The translations under genes and the position numbers were made by a program. A DNA stretch of 64,000 nt from Camarhynchus parvulus. Taxonomy: Eukaryota > Chordata > Aves > Passeriformes > Thraupidae. Below, piece by piece: positions 25,501 to 37,600 of the stretch (position 1 is its first letter; each line of letters starts with the position of its first letter). Location of the stretch: NCBI RefSeq assembly GCF_901933205.1, contig NC_044577.1, forward strand, positions 2,305,321 to 2,369,320. The letters run 5' to 3'. The notes under the pieces are model-generated. The model was not told where the DNA came from and made no database searches. It saw nothing but the letters and a program-made list of their open reading frames with translations.

Positions 25501-28500
25501 TCTTCCCCTCCCTGCTGCTGACTCACATTTGCACCCCAATGGCAAAGTTAACCCCTTAGAGGAGCAAAAATAACTCTTCTGGGAATGCACAGTGCAGGAA
25601 AACTGCCGTCCTTTCCTTTTTTATTTTCCTTTGGAGTTTGGATTTTGCCTCAGGGCTGGAAATGTACTGAGCAGTTCTGCAGGCTGAAGTAGGTCAGAGT
25701 GTGAACTGTCTCAGTCTCTCTGGTTCAGGTGTCACAGAGCTTTTCTGCTTGCTGGCTAACTTTCAATTCCATTCTGAAACAGATTAGAGGTCGTTGGCAG
25801 CTTTTTTTGGATACAGCATCTTGGGTATTAGTGAAACCATTGCAGGAAATGCTTTTTTTTGTTTGTTTGTTTCTTGAAGAAGACCTGTCTTTTCCTGCCT
25901 GGATTTGGCAAGGTAGGAAGCCAGAATTGATTATTGAGATGAATTGACTGGAAGGTTAACCTGGCTGTTGATAGTCCTTCACTATCTCCATGTCAGGATG
26001 GTTTTAATGTAGTGCTGGTCTCTAGCATCTGAAATCTGTTATAAAGTGATTACACTGGGTGGAATTGCACTTCAGAAACCACAGCCTGAGTTCAGCAGTA
26101 ATTGCACTGGACCTTCTTTTGTGAGTAAAAGCTCCCTGATGCAATGGATGTTGTCTTAGGGTACTTCTAAAAGACAAAGATGTATTTAAAAGCAGCTCTG
26201 GTTTACTAGCAGAATCTAGAGAAAATGACCTTTTGTGCTTGGCAGTTCTTCTCCTCCTCTAATTCACCTTTTTTCCAGTGCAAATTTGAGAAGTTCTGTC
26301 TGTGTGTCCCCAAAGTTTGGCAAGTTCAAACCATATAACTTTAAATATTTAATTCTGGAGAAGAGACTTAGTGGGATTTATGAATGAGGTGAAAGAATAG
26401 ACAGGACAAGCCAAGAGATTCTTAAAAGTTCTGACTACTTTTGTATGTACTTCACCTTTCATCACTGCTTTTGGACTGGAGTCACTTCCTCAGATCCAAG
26501 ATTTTTGGCATCCTGGCTCTTCTCTTAATGTAGCTGCAGCAGTGTTAGACCACGATTGCTTAGCAGTAACCTCGAAGAACTTTTTGAGGAGAAGAGCTGG
26601 AAAAGTATCCTGCTAAAGTTCAGGAGAAGAGCTGTCCCTTCATCTGCTCCTCCCACCCTCAGAGCAACCAAGTGATGTTTGTGCAAGCAAAGGGGCAACA
26701 AATGACACCTCTGAATGGGCTGGGAGTGCTCGTGTTCACCTACTTCTGGTAAAAATGTGAAAAAATCTCATATAGAGACCTTTGCCTTCTGGCTGTGGCT
26801 GAGGATTTCTCCCATGCAGGAGGGCTGAAAGCTTAGCTCATTTCTTTTACGAGATTATGTTGCAATCACTTGCCATGTGAAGCCAAGCTTTGTCAAAAAA
26901 GACATTGAAGATGACAGCTGAGAGCTGAAGAACTGGCACGCCTAAAAGGGAAGGGACTTGTCACACTTGTTGCTGCTCAGATTCTGTGCAGGCTTCTCTG
27001 AAGATGCTGCAGATGCAATATTAACCTTCCCATATGGTGTGTGAGAGTGGGGTTTGAGGGACAGAAATCTCTGTGGGACAACTCCAACTGAACCAGCCTC
27101 TGCTGGACACCTCCCTGTGCTCTCCCAGCTTGGCAGCTCCAATTCCCCCCTATTTCTGCTCCTCAAAGGTGGCAGTGTCTGCTTTTCCCATTGGGACTGT
27201 CACTCCTTAACTAAAAACCAGATTTCCCAATTGCTGCAAAATACCAGTTGAGGTCTGAGCCTAAATATATATCCCTGATTTTTAATTTATGAAGCATGGC
27301 ACTCCAAACAGGCATGAAAGTAAAAAGATTTATATGAAAGCTTAAGAGGAGAGCATCAATTCTTTTCAACACTTCCTCTCAAAATGTGAAGCCTGTTTTG
27401 TGTCTCCAAGTGAATTTTGAAAGGGCTGTTGCAGACTCATAGTTGGATGCTAAATCTTGTCCACAGAGATATTCATGTTTATCAGTTTCAGCTGCTCATT
27501 GTACTGAGTGAAGCAGTTCCATCATCCTGAGCAGTTCAGGATGACAGATGATCAAATTGATTCTTAAAAAAAAAAAAAAAACAAAACTCAAAAAATTGCT
27601 CAAAGCTTTGATTTGTACTGGTAATTATGGCTAAAGACCTCTCTGAGTTACAATTAACTTTAATAACCTCATAAATATTCTGCAAATATAATTAAGGGAA
27701 ATTACATGTTAGGGAAATAAAGATTAAGTGGCTGTGTTGGTGAGGACTAATAGGCCCTAGCAGAGCTGTGATTTACAAACAAGACCTCACAGAGAAAGTG
27801 GCAGCTGTCTGGCAGGGATTTTGTTGACGCTTCTAATTCGAGGAGATAGTGTTGTTTATACACCTTGTGCATCAATATTAATAATTATATTGGATAATTT
27901 AAGACTGGTCAACATTAATATCACCAATCTGTGCTTGGATTTTTGAAGGCTTGAAAGGTAAGTTCAGCTTGAATCTACTCCCCTTACCCTTTTTCCCATT
28001 GGATGGGGAGGGTGAGAGAATCTTCCCCAGAGTGATTCCCAGGCAGGGAGGCACAAATAAGGAAGGGCTGTGTTGCATGAGGGAGTTATGGGAGTTATTT
28101 GGACTTGCTCGACAGCTGCAGCCCTCTGCTCTCGTGTGAATGGTTTCCTTTTTGTCACAGTGCTTATTTTAATGAACTCCATCTGCACAGACAGCAGCTC
28201 ATGATCCCTGTGGATGCACTGTGCATGCCATGAGTTGTCCAGTCTATCAGGTTGCACATGAAAGCTGGATATGAAAATGAGCTCATAACCTGCAAAATTT
28301 ATTTTGTAGTGAACTCCCTGGGGGTTTTTTTTGTCATTTGGTTTTAATTTTTTCTTATTTTTCTTCCCCTCCAAAAGTCATGATGATAGTGGCTTACCAT
28401 TTGGGATTTTCCTGCACTGGAAAGTAATCTTTTTTTCTGGAATCTCTGGTTTTACTCAGATATTGGTGTAGAAACTCGATGTCCTACCCTTCAACCTCTT

Positions 28501-31500
28501 ACCAAGACAAATATGACAAAAGAAATACAGAGTGGGATTATTTTAAGGAAAATTCCATCTGAAATCAAAGAACTTCTTTTAAAACAGAAATAAGGAAGCA
28601 GAATCAAAACAGAAATAAGAAAAATAACTTAGATTTGTTAATAAGACTTATTTTTTAGCCTCAGCTTGCTCAGGTAAAGTTGCTTCTGCCTGAATTTAAT
28701 ATATGAAGGATGGCATCCAAAGCTTACTGGGAATATATGGTGCAGCATATTTTCCTTTTCCTCTGCCATAGGTTGCACATAAATCCTCAAACAGCTCACC
28801 ACACCAAAAATAAGGCTGTAAAAATATCTGAGCGCATGGAAAAATACCTCTCCTGTTGCTAGCACATCAGAAATTAAAAGAATCAGACTGTTTGAGGCAC
28901 TAGGCGGGGACCTCTTAAATTAGTAACAATTCCCTGAACACAAACATCCAGGTTTTGGGCAGATTTCTGGAAATGAGCAAGCTAGTGCTGGCACTGAGAT
29001 GACAGTTCCTAAGTAGTATTTCAGAGGAAGTGTTTGTCTGAGGGCTTGAACAATTTCCAGCAGCTGACATTTTGCAACCAAAAGTGTGCCAAATTAGGTA
29101 ATTTACGTTGCTTTTTCACTCTTTGTGTTCCACTTGCTTCTCCTTACATTGCAGCGTTGACACAGAGAATTCCTGACTTAATCTGGGACTGCCTGAGAGC
29201 ATGAATGAGTCACCTGAGCACTTCTAATAATCTTAAAATGACACTGTGGAGGGGAGTTAATGCCTTAGGCTGTCGCTGGTGGGATCTGTAAACTCTCATG
29301 TGCAGCTGTCAGGTCTGTATTGATAAGGAATTGCTGTTGCAATTGGATGCCTGTGATAACAATTAGGATGGAAGAGATGCAGAAAGGAAACTCAGCTGTT
29401 AATCTGGGCATGGTTTGCTGCTGGAGGCTCCTTGGGGCACTTCCTAATAACTTTCTATCCTCCTTATATTGTGGTGCCCAAAAGTGCAAACAGTAATCTC
29501 TGCACTCAGTAATCTCACTCTCCCAGGCAGATTTGGGAGCACTCTCAGTGCTTTTCCTGTTAATGAAAAGTTAATACCACCCACTTCCCACAAATCCTGT
29601 GGAAGCAAGAAAGGGAGAGTATTTTACAACTTCCTCTGATTGGCATAGCTAAGAAAGTGCTAAAATTCAGGATGGTGCGTCTTCTTGGTCCTGTTCCTTA
29701 GGCATTTCTTCAGTTAAAGCTTAAAGATGACTTTAATATCTTAATCATCAGAATGCAGGATGTTCATTCCTAGACTTTAGCCACAAACTGAGCTGTTTGT
29801 GTCTGGTGTGGCTGAGTCTCCTTTCTGTTCAAAGGAAGCAAAGTTTACGTGGATGCTCTTGCTCTCCTGGTGAAGCAAGAATTCCTTGCTGTGTTTCCAG
29901 GCAGCTTTTTACAGCTTGTGTGGCTTTCATCGCTTCCAACCCTGAAGTTGGGATTAAAAACATTCTTTCAGGTGAAATCAAGTGTTCATGAAGAATTTAG
30001 CCTGTCTAGATTGTGCTCTGTAGGACTGAACTTGCATTGCTCCCAGGGCTGTGGATGCTTAGGCAGTGGGGGTGACTTTAGTTGGTTGTTTTCATGAACT
30101 TGTCCTTTTCCTGTTTGTAATAAACACTCTGCTCAGGTGCATGAACAGACTAAGTGTCAGCTGGCAAAAATAAAAACGAATGCTAAACACGGGGTGAGAA
30201 TAAAGGGATTGGGACTGGATTAACCAGGATTTTGCTGGAGAACTGGGTTAGAAATTCACTGTATCATGTGCCAAGGTTCCTGTCTGGTTGAATTTGCTGG
30301 AATGTTGAGTTTTAAAAATTGCAAAACTAAAACCATGATAGACCCTGCTGTACTAATGGTGCAGCTGATGGTTATTCCAGATTTTTATGTAGGCTGTTGT
30401 TGATGTTGGTTTAAATTTAGATTTGGAAAAATCAAGACACTGTCTATTTTTAAATGCAGTATTCTGTAAATACCTGTGTGTTAACAAAGCTTAGTAACCT
30501 TTTACTTAAAACCACTTCATCCCTAAGTCCTCTGGGGCAACTTGAACACTTTGAAACCTGTCAGCTACCAGTGAATTTGAAATTAAAAGCCTAAGGCTCA
30601 GATCTGTGAAAATATTTTTTTTTTTAGTATGTATGTCTCAGTGACTTAAAAGCTCCATCTCTGTAGTTGTGTGCATTTTTTAACATCATGGTCATGCAGT
30701 TAAGGGTCAACTCAGAGACTTGGAGTGGTCTCCCTCCACTGTGGCTTTGTCACATCAGGGCTGATGTGGACATTGCAGAGATCCTGATCTTGTGTTCTCT
30801 GAATGCTTGAAGTAGGTTTGAATCCATGAAACTGAAAACCTGTTTACGAGTATTTGGGGAAAAAGGTTCATATTTAAAAGGTTGATTTTCATCATTTCCA
30901 GTCTGAGCAGTGGTTGGTAATGATGGTGACAAGAAGGGAAAAAATAATTTTAAAGTACATTTTAAAGTAATGGAAAAAAGGAATTTCTCAATAAGTTTTC
31001 GTATTCCAGTTTCTCTTGGAAATGGTTTCCTGGAAAGCCTGGTGATGTGTCGATGGACCATTGCTTGGGAAGCTAGGAGTGAGAATGCCTGGGGGAAGTG
31101 CAGTGTGAGTCCAATGGAGTGGTCTTTGAGTGCTTTAGTGAACACATTTTAAAGATAAAACCAGCACAAGAACTGTGCTGAATCCACGATGAAACACCCC
31201 TGTAGCACAAAGGGTTTAAATGTCACTGTGAGGCATGAAAGTCTTGGTTTGAGGAGAAAAGACTATTTTTATACAGCTTGTGTGCTAGAAAAAAACGTGG
31301 TCACATAACTGTCAGTTCTGATGCTTCTTTAAGATCAGGAATATAATATTCCACTTATATTTAGCAGAACTATGGCTCTGTGTGAACGCTTGAACATTTG
31401 TTCTTTTTGTAAAGGCTCTGGCAGCTCCGTGGGGTTCAGAGCAGTGCTGGTGCTTTTTGACCCTGAGGGGCTGCAAAGGTGGAGTTTTAAGTACTCTTCA

Positions 31501-32238
31501 TGTTAAGACAGCATAGAAAAGCCCATAAAAACCCACTAATAATTGTATTTATAAAGAGCATTGTTGCCAGCAGACAGGCAGGAATCCAGTTTTGGAGAGT
31601 GATGTGTGCTGTGAGGAACATGCAGCTTTTCCAGAGTCCTTTCCTGGCTTTCCTGTCATCAGAAAGGCATTTGCTCGTAGTAAATGCATTTAATGAAACT
31701 AATTTTAGAACTACAGGTCAGCACTTAAATTTGTTTTCTCCTTGTTAGTCTCACAGCTAGATCAGGCCCTAAATTTTATAACAAACAGGACTTCCAGGTC
31801 TCATTCCTTCTCCCTGTGCCAGGGCTGCCTTTCACACAAACGAAAGAACACAGTTGTCGCCAGTTTTGTACCCTTTCTAAGTCAGATTCCATTTTTTAAC
31901 ACTTGAATCATATTTCCAGCGCTGGGGTGGTGCTTTTCCCCCCCTTTCTTACTCAATTTTCCCTTTGTTCCCTCTCCTTTATTTCTTTTGTTAGCGACAG
32001 AAATAGCGGTTGCGCAAATCAGCAGCGCTGTCATGAGGAGACATCGCAGCGTGAATGTGGTGGAAAATGGCCAGTTTTCTCTCCTTTTTTTATTTCTCTT
32101 TCTGCACTGACACACCACAGAGGGATGAGCAGTTAAATCACTGATTTCCTATGATTTTCCAGCCTGTGGCTGGACAGGGAGCACTGGGCTGGTTGGTTCA
32201 GCTGGGCTGAAGCAGGGGGACTCTCGGAGTATCCCTTG

Positions 32239-32859
32239 TGTGGAAAATGCCAATCAAATGTTTTTAAAAAATTTTAGTTTCATGATATGGTTATAAAAAT
32301 AGCAGTATAAATAGAGTAATAATAATTTGGACAATTTGGATGAGGACAATATGAGACAATAGAAACGAAGAGTTATGGACAGTCCAGGTACCTTTTCTGG
32401 GGCAACATAAGCCCAAAAAAGACACTCGTTAACAGAGGATTAACCCTTAAAAACAATAACCTGTTGCATATTCATACACCTCATACATGATACAGAAATT
32501 CCATTCAAACACAGAATTCTGTCTGGTCATTGGCAACTTCTTCCTCTTAATCTTAATGGTGTCTTCAGGGCTGAGCGAGGGAGGAAGAAATTTGTTTGTT
32601 CTGATAATGGAGCAATAAATTCTCTTTCTCTGAAAGATTTAGCTGTCCTGTGGCTGCTATCTCATTGCAAGTCCTTTCTTTAGAAAAAAAGTATCCTGCA
32701 CAGCACAGTTGCTATTTTAACATTTTGTTATAACCTAAAACTATATTTAACACACTACTTAAGAGAATTAATACAGCATTAGTTTCTAATGCAACACACA
32801 TAATATTCATTTCAATATTTGTGAAAAGCCAATCATAAAATACACATTTCTCATTCACA
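32239..32859. mobile_element. Solo LTR of an endogenous retrovirus (passerine-type), 621 bp
   Basis: The element starts TGTGGAAAATGCCAA and ends CATTCACA, so it has TG...CA termini. It is flanked by an exact 5-bp duplication, CCTTG (32234-32238 and 32860-32864), which proves an insertion boundary. The interior (ctgttgcatattcatacacc, 'cctgtggctgctatctc' and 'aacacactacttaagagaattaatac') is familiar to me from LTRs frequent in songbird genomes. A 5-bp duplication fits ERVL or some ERV1 groups. A TATAAATA near 32311 and an AATAAA near 32614 would suit + orientation, but orientation is unresolved. There is no internal retroviral coding sequence, so this is a recombined solo LTR. Confidence 0.88.
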
Positions 32860-33070
32860 CCTTGGCATCCGAGCCGGGCTGATTCCTTGGAGCAGCGTGG
32901 CTGCAGTGCCAGTGCCATCTGTCCCCTGTCGCTTGGATCCGTGTGACCGCGGCCGGGGCTGTCACTGCTGCAGGGGACAAACGGGCTGGGGCTGGGTGGC
33001 AGCTGCCGTGCCTGCTCCGGGCATTAATTCCCTGAGGAGATCGGATCAAGCCGTGCCTGCGGAGTGGGAA

Positions 33071-33392
33071 TGTTTGGTGGTCCTGGCAGGGTTTGGTGGC
33101 CCCCAGAAGGATTTGGTGAAGGTTTGGTGGTCCTGGCAGGGTTTGGTGGCCCCCAGGAGGATTTGGTGAAGGTTTGGTGGCCCTGGCGGGGTTTGTTGGC
33201 CCCCAGGAGGGTTTGGTGGCCCTGGCAAGGTTTGGTGACCCCCATGAGGGTTTAGTGACCCCCAGGAGGGTTTGGTGGCCCTGGCAGTGTTTGGTGGCCC
33301 CCAGGAGGGTTTGGTGGCCCTGGCAGTGTTTGGTGGTCCCCAGGAGGGTTTGGTGGCCCCCAGGAGGGTTTGGTGGCCCTGGCAGTGTTTGG
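33071..33392 (+). repeat. G/T-rich minisatellite (GTTTGGTGGCCC units)
   Basis: About 320 bases of tandem units are built from gtttggtggccctggcagt and gtttggtggcccccaggagg (about 20 bases each, paired into units of about 40). It starts with two nearly identical 50-base copies that contain an extra atttggtgaag. Copies differ by small substitutions (cccatgagg, tttagtgaccc). The 150- and 198-codon open frames across the array are repeat artefacts. The array begins about 210 bases after the solo LTR. Confidence 0.93.
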
Positions 33393-34559
33393 TTCCACCT
33401 GCTGCTGTTGGTGGAAGGACGTGGCAGAGGCTCAATCCTGGACATCATCAAAGGAAAACAAGCCCTTCATGTTGGCTTGGTGGTGGTGAGAATTGGTTGT
33501 TATTGCAATGTCACAGCAAGATTTAAAAGCTCAAACAGATGCAGGGAGAATGATCAATACTCCCAGCGGTGCAGTTCTGTGGGATTTACAGGACTAATAA
33601 AAAACAATGCACAAAGAGGGAAATAGGATAAACACTTAAATTTCCTCATAAAAGAGATGGCTGGAGTGAAAGCTGTGCAATGTTTTGCTGTAAGGAGGTG
33701 GGAGTGTATGACTTTACTGTGACTGTGATAAAGCTTTCCTTTTCCAGAGTGTATTTAATCCACGGGAATCTGCATGAAAGTCAGGAATGTATTCTAGGAG
33801 TAGCACACTAAACCTGTCACCTACTTTGCTAATTATGTGCCATTTTGAGAACAAAAGCTAAACCATGTGAAACATCTGATACAGAGCAAACTCCATGTTT
33901 AACCCTGATCGGCTGAGGGGTTTGTTATATGGTGGGTGATGGTATTGGCCAGATAAATCAGGTACTGCTGACCCTGTAATGGTATCAGTGTTGTACTTGC
34001 ATTGTCCATCGCAGCTAGAACCCTTATATAGTCAAATATTTAGGCAGGCAAGCTGTGGTCTCAGCTGAGTGTTACCAGAACATCAACATGCAAAAGGATG
34101 TTTTATAAATAAGAGATGGAAAATCCTTATTTGTGAAGAGTAAATGTTACAACCTAGCTGCAATGATGTTCTGTTACATTTGAGTGGATAATTTGTTACC
34201 AAAGGTGATACCTAGTGAAAACACATGAAAAGTATCAATTAATTAGTTGAAGAGCATCAATATTAATTTTGTATCAATCTCTTGAAATGAATCATCCTGG
34301 TTGTGTTTTTGGTGGGAGAATCAGTCGGAGGAGATCAGATCATCAAAAGTGGTTCACAAGTGGCCACCAGAGAGGCGGACTTAAAGCATCAGCGAGTGTG
34401 TGCTGTGTCCTTTGCAGTGGGGCAGCTGGGCTCTCCTTTTGGCACCTCCCAAGCCAGCCTTGGGCCTGGCTCTGCAGAGCCAGTGTTTGTTTTGCTGCCT
34501 GAGATAAGCTCGGCAGGGTCCCGTGTCTGAAATCCTGTCAGTGAAATCCCAGGAGCTGC

Positions 34560-34655
34560 TGGGCTGGCATTCTGTGTTGGGAAATGGGACAGGGCTGGGT
34601 GGGCTGGCATTCTGTGCCTGGCATTGGGAAGTGGGACAGGGCTGAGCCAGCTGCT
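34560..34655 (+). repeat. Imperfect tandem duplication, about 45 bp
   Basis: The segment gggctggcattctgtg...gggacagggctg occurs twice in succession, the second copy with a short insertion (cctggcattg). This is a local duplication in intron 1 with no apparent coding or mobile origin. Confidence 0.75.
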
Positions 34656-37600
34656 GGGCTGGCTGCCAGGGCCCTGGAAGGCTTGCACGCATCCCCAAGG
34701 TATTCCTTAGTGATGGAGTTCCGTGGGTGTTCCCCAGTGAAACCCCTGCAGGTCTCTGCTCCTGCTGGGCATCCTTCCCTGCCACCCCTCAAGGCAGCGT
34801 TTGGAGAAGAATTATTCTTAAATTGGGGTGGCAGAACTGGCCAGTGAGGAGTGGAGGCTGGGCTGGGGCCCTGTCCTGGCTGCTCCTTACCTAATTTTCA
34901 GTATCAGTGCTCAGCTTTCAATCTGCCATAAAGCAAATGCAGGTATGTCCCTAGTGTGAAGTGGCTTGTTCCTCCTGAATTGTACATTGCCTAAATTCTT
35001 CAGAAAGAAGCCAATTAAGTCTTTCTTGCATAGCCAAAGAGCTGTTTCAGATGTATCTTTGTATATATCATCCTTGGGATGATACTCTACACTTACTTGC
35101 CTCTTAAATATTCTGTGGATCACTTTTTTATCCTGCTGCTCAGTTGAAAAATAACATAGTGGAAATTTTTCATGAAAAATAACACGTAGCAATATTCTCA
35201 CACATCCCAATTTCTAAATGCAAAGTGAGGCCTTTGAAATGGATTGCCCTGTGACCCATTCTTGTGTGTAACTTCTCCCTGTGCTGGGATATGAGCTGTA
35301 ACACCTTGGTGTGATGTGACAAGGTACTCTTTTAAGCATGTGAGCGTTTCCAAGCAGTTTTTGCAGCAGAACAGTTACAAAGGCATTTTTATAAAGACCT
35401 GGGCTGTTTATCATGCTTATTCCTAGTATACAGCTGGATTTGTGGCAGAGCTTCTCCCGTTTGAAGGGATTTAGCCTTGCTTTTCCCAGGCCTGGGATTT
35501 GCATAAGCTGCAGTTACACACTCCAGTGGCTTTTCCAGGCTCTGTACTAGAGGCTTGCAGGGAAGCAGGCTTTGCTGACTGCAGCTCTTGTCGGGCCATT
35601 AACTGAGCTGGGGACTGTCCTCTGAATGCTCAAGGTGGTTTCTAGATAACCTTGGCATTGCCAGCACTTCAAAAGCCCTGTCAGGTTAATAAGAGTAGAA
35701 CTCCACAGCCTTTTCCCCTGCTGTATGAATGGAGCAGGGACTGATTTTGTGATATTGCTGCCCACTGAAGTGACAGCTCCATTAATTGAGTGCTGGTGTG
35801 AAATCTGCAGCTCCACATGTTTTATTCAGAGGAAACCTTAAACCTGCAGGTAGCTGATGCACGGTGTAAGCTGGGTGTATTCATCTGCTGGCCCAATCCT
35901 CAGCACTCTGAGCTTCTGTCTTCACTTCAATGTCTTTTTCAGAGAAAGAGTTCCCTTTTTTACTTCATTCTCTGCTAGGAACTGTATGAAGGAGTGGCTG
36001 GATAGCAGAAAATTGCATCTCCTGGATAGAGTGAGGCTTGATGACCTCAAGGGGGTTTTTTAAAACTTTTTTTTGGCACCTTTATCTCTGTGTAGAAATA
36101 GCTAAAATAGTGTTAAATGCTTTGGGGAGGTGAAAGTAGGCTTTCTCAGTTCCTTGTGGATGCAGCAGATCCAAGCTGCATGCTACATTTACACACTTAG
36201 GTTCCCTAGCAGCTTTTACTCCCTAAGTAATATGTGCTGATTTGTTGCAGTGTATTTAAAATGCCCTCCTAACAAAAGATTTATGCCGGACTTAAAAGAC
36301 AGAGAAGTGCTTTAACATCAGTTTGGAGCTGCATGCTGTCAGCAGCTCCATCTTAATTTATTCATGCAATTTTGAGGTAATATTTTGATCAGCAACAACT
36401 CTTACATCTCTGGAAGAGTCATTTGAGGTGGCCAGGTTGTGCTGCTCCCCTCCCTGGTGTTTGCTGGGAGCAGCTGAGTAAGCTTGTCATTCACGCCCTT
36501 GAGCCCGCACCGATTGATTTTTTTGGAATTGGCTTGGCAAGGGTGCATTTTTCTCAGCTCACTGCTCGTACCACAGGAGAATTTCTCAACTGTATGAAGT
36601 GCCCTGGCACCAGATCCTCCTCCTGGAGGAGTTCACTGAGGACAAACCCAGGGGTTTATCTGCGTTTGCAAAAGGTCACCAGGAATTCTCAGTGACCTCA
36701 AGGAGACTTTTCCTTTCAGGCAGCATCTCAGGTTTCGAGGAGCTCTGTTGCTTCCCTGCTTAATTGGAGCTGTTGAGCCATGGAGATTTGGAGATTTTGG
36801 AAGGCTTTAAGGTCTTCTCCCCAAATTTTAGTTGGTTTAAACTCTTGTGCTGTCTGACATGGCTGTGAGCATCACCACAGCTTGGGAGAGGTTGCTGTGA
36901 GTCTTTTCAGAAATGCACCTCTGCATGAAATTGTTTTCAGGGTTGAGATGATAATGGAAGTTATTCTTTGTATAACTTCCAAATGTATGGTGAGTTGGTT
37001 TTTAAATATAGCTTAAAACCCTACTTTATCTTTAGTAGTAAACTGTGTTGTTATGATTAAAGTTTGACATTAATATTCTTGAATAATTTACAATAAACCT
37101 TCTGTTCTCTGGCAGACATGCCTCTAAAACCTGTTGTTTTGTATGTCTGTAGCTCCAAGTATTTCTACATCCATAAGAGACAGCTTTAAAAAATCAGAGG
37201 AGCAGTCAGAGCTTTTATTAAAGTCTGTATTTGGGATGATTGATGTGTGCAAAGTCTATTGCCAGAGGAACCCAGAACATGTAAAAATGCCTTGTGTGGT
37301 TTGGTGGGTTTTTGTGTCTGATATTGGCACTGTGTTGGATTTTACAGATGAATGTAAAATCCTCATATTTTTAATGATCAAAGGCATGGCTCCAATTCAG
37401 ATTCCTTCTTTCCTCCCTTTGTCAGTCAGTAGGATGTGCATATAATGAAATACCTGTTGAGGTCACTGTGGGTAATCCTAGAGGGAGAACCCTGGGAAAG
37501 GAAAGCAGCACAAAAAATACCAGAGGGATGAGAAGAGGACTAAACACACCCTCCAGGAGCAGCCAGAAGAACTAATGATGGGTTTCAGCTGTGGTTCCTG

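Noticed and set aside
32855..33626. 198-codon (minus) and 150-codon (plus) repetitive open frames
   Set aside because: Both are translations of the G/T-rich minisatellite. The repeated peptide simply mirrors the DNA unit.
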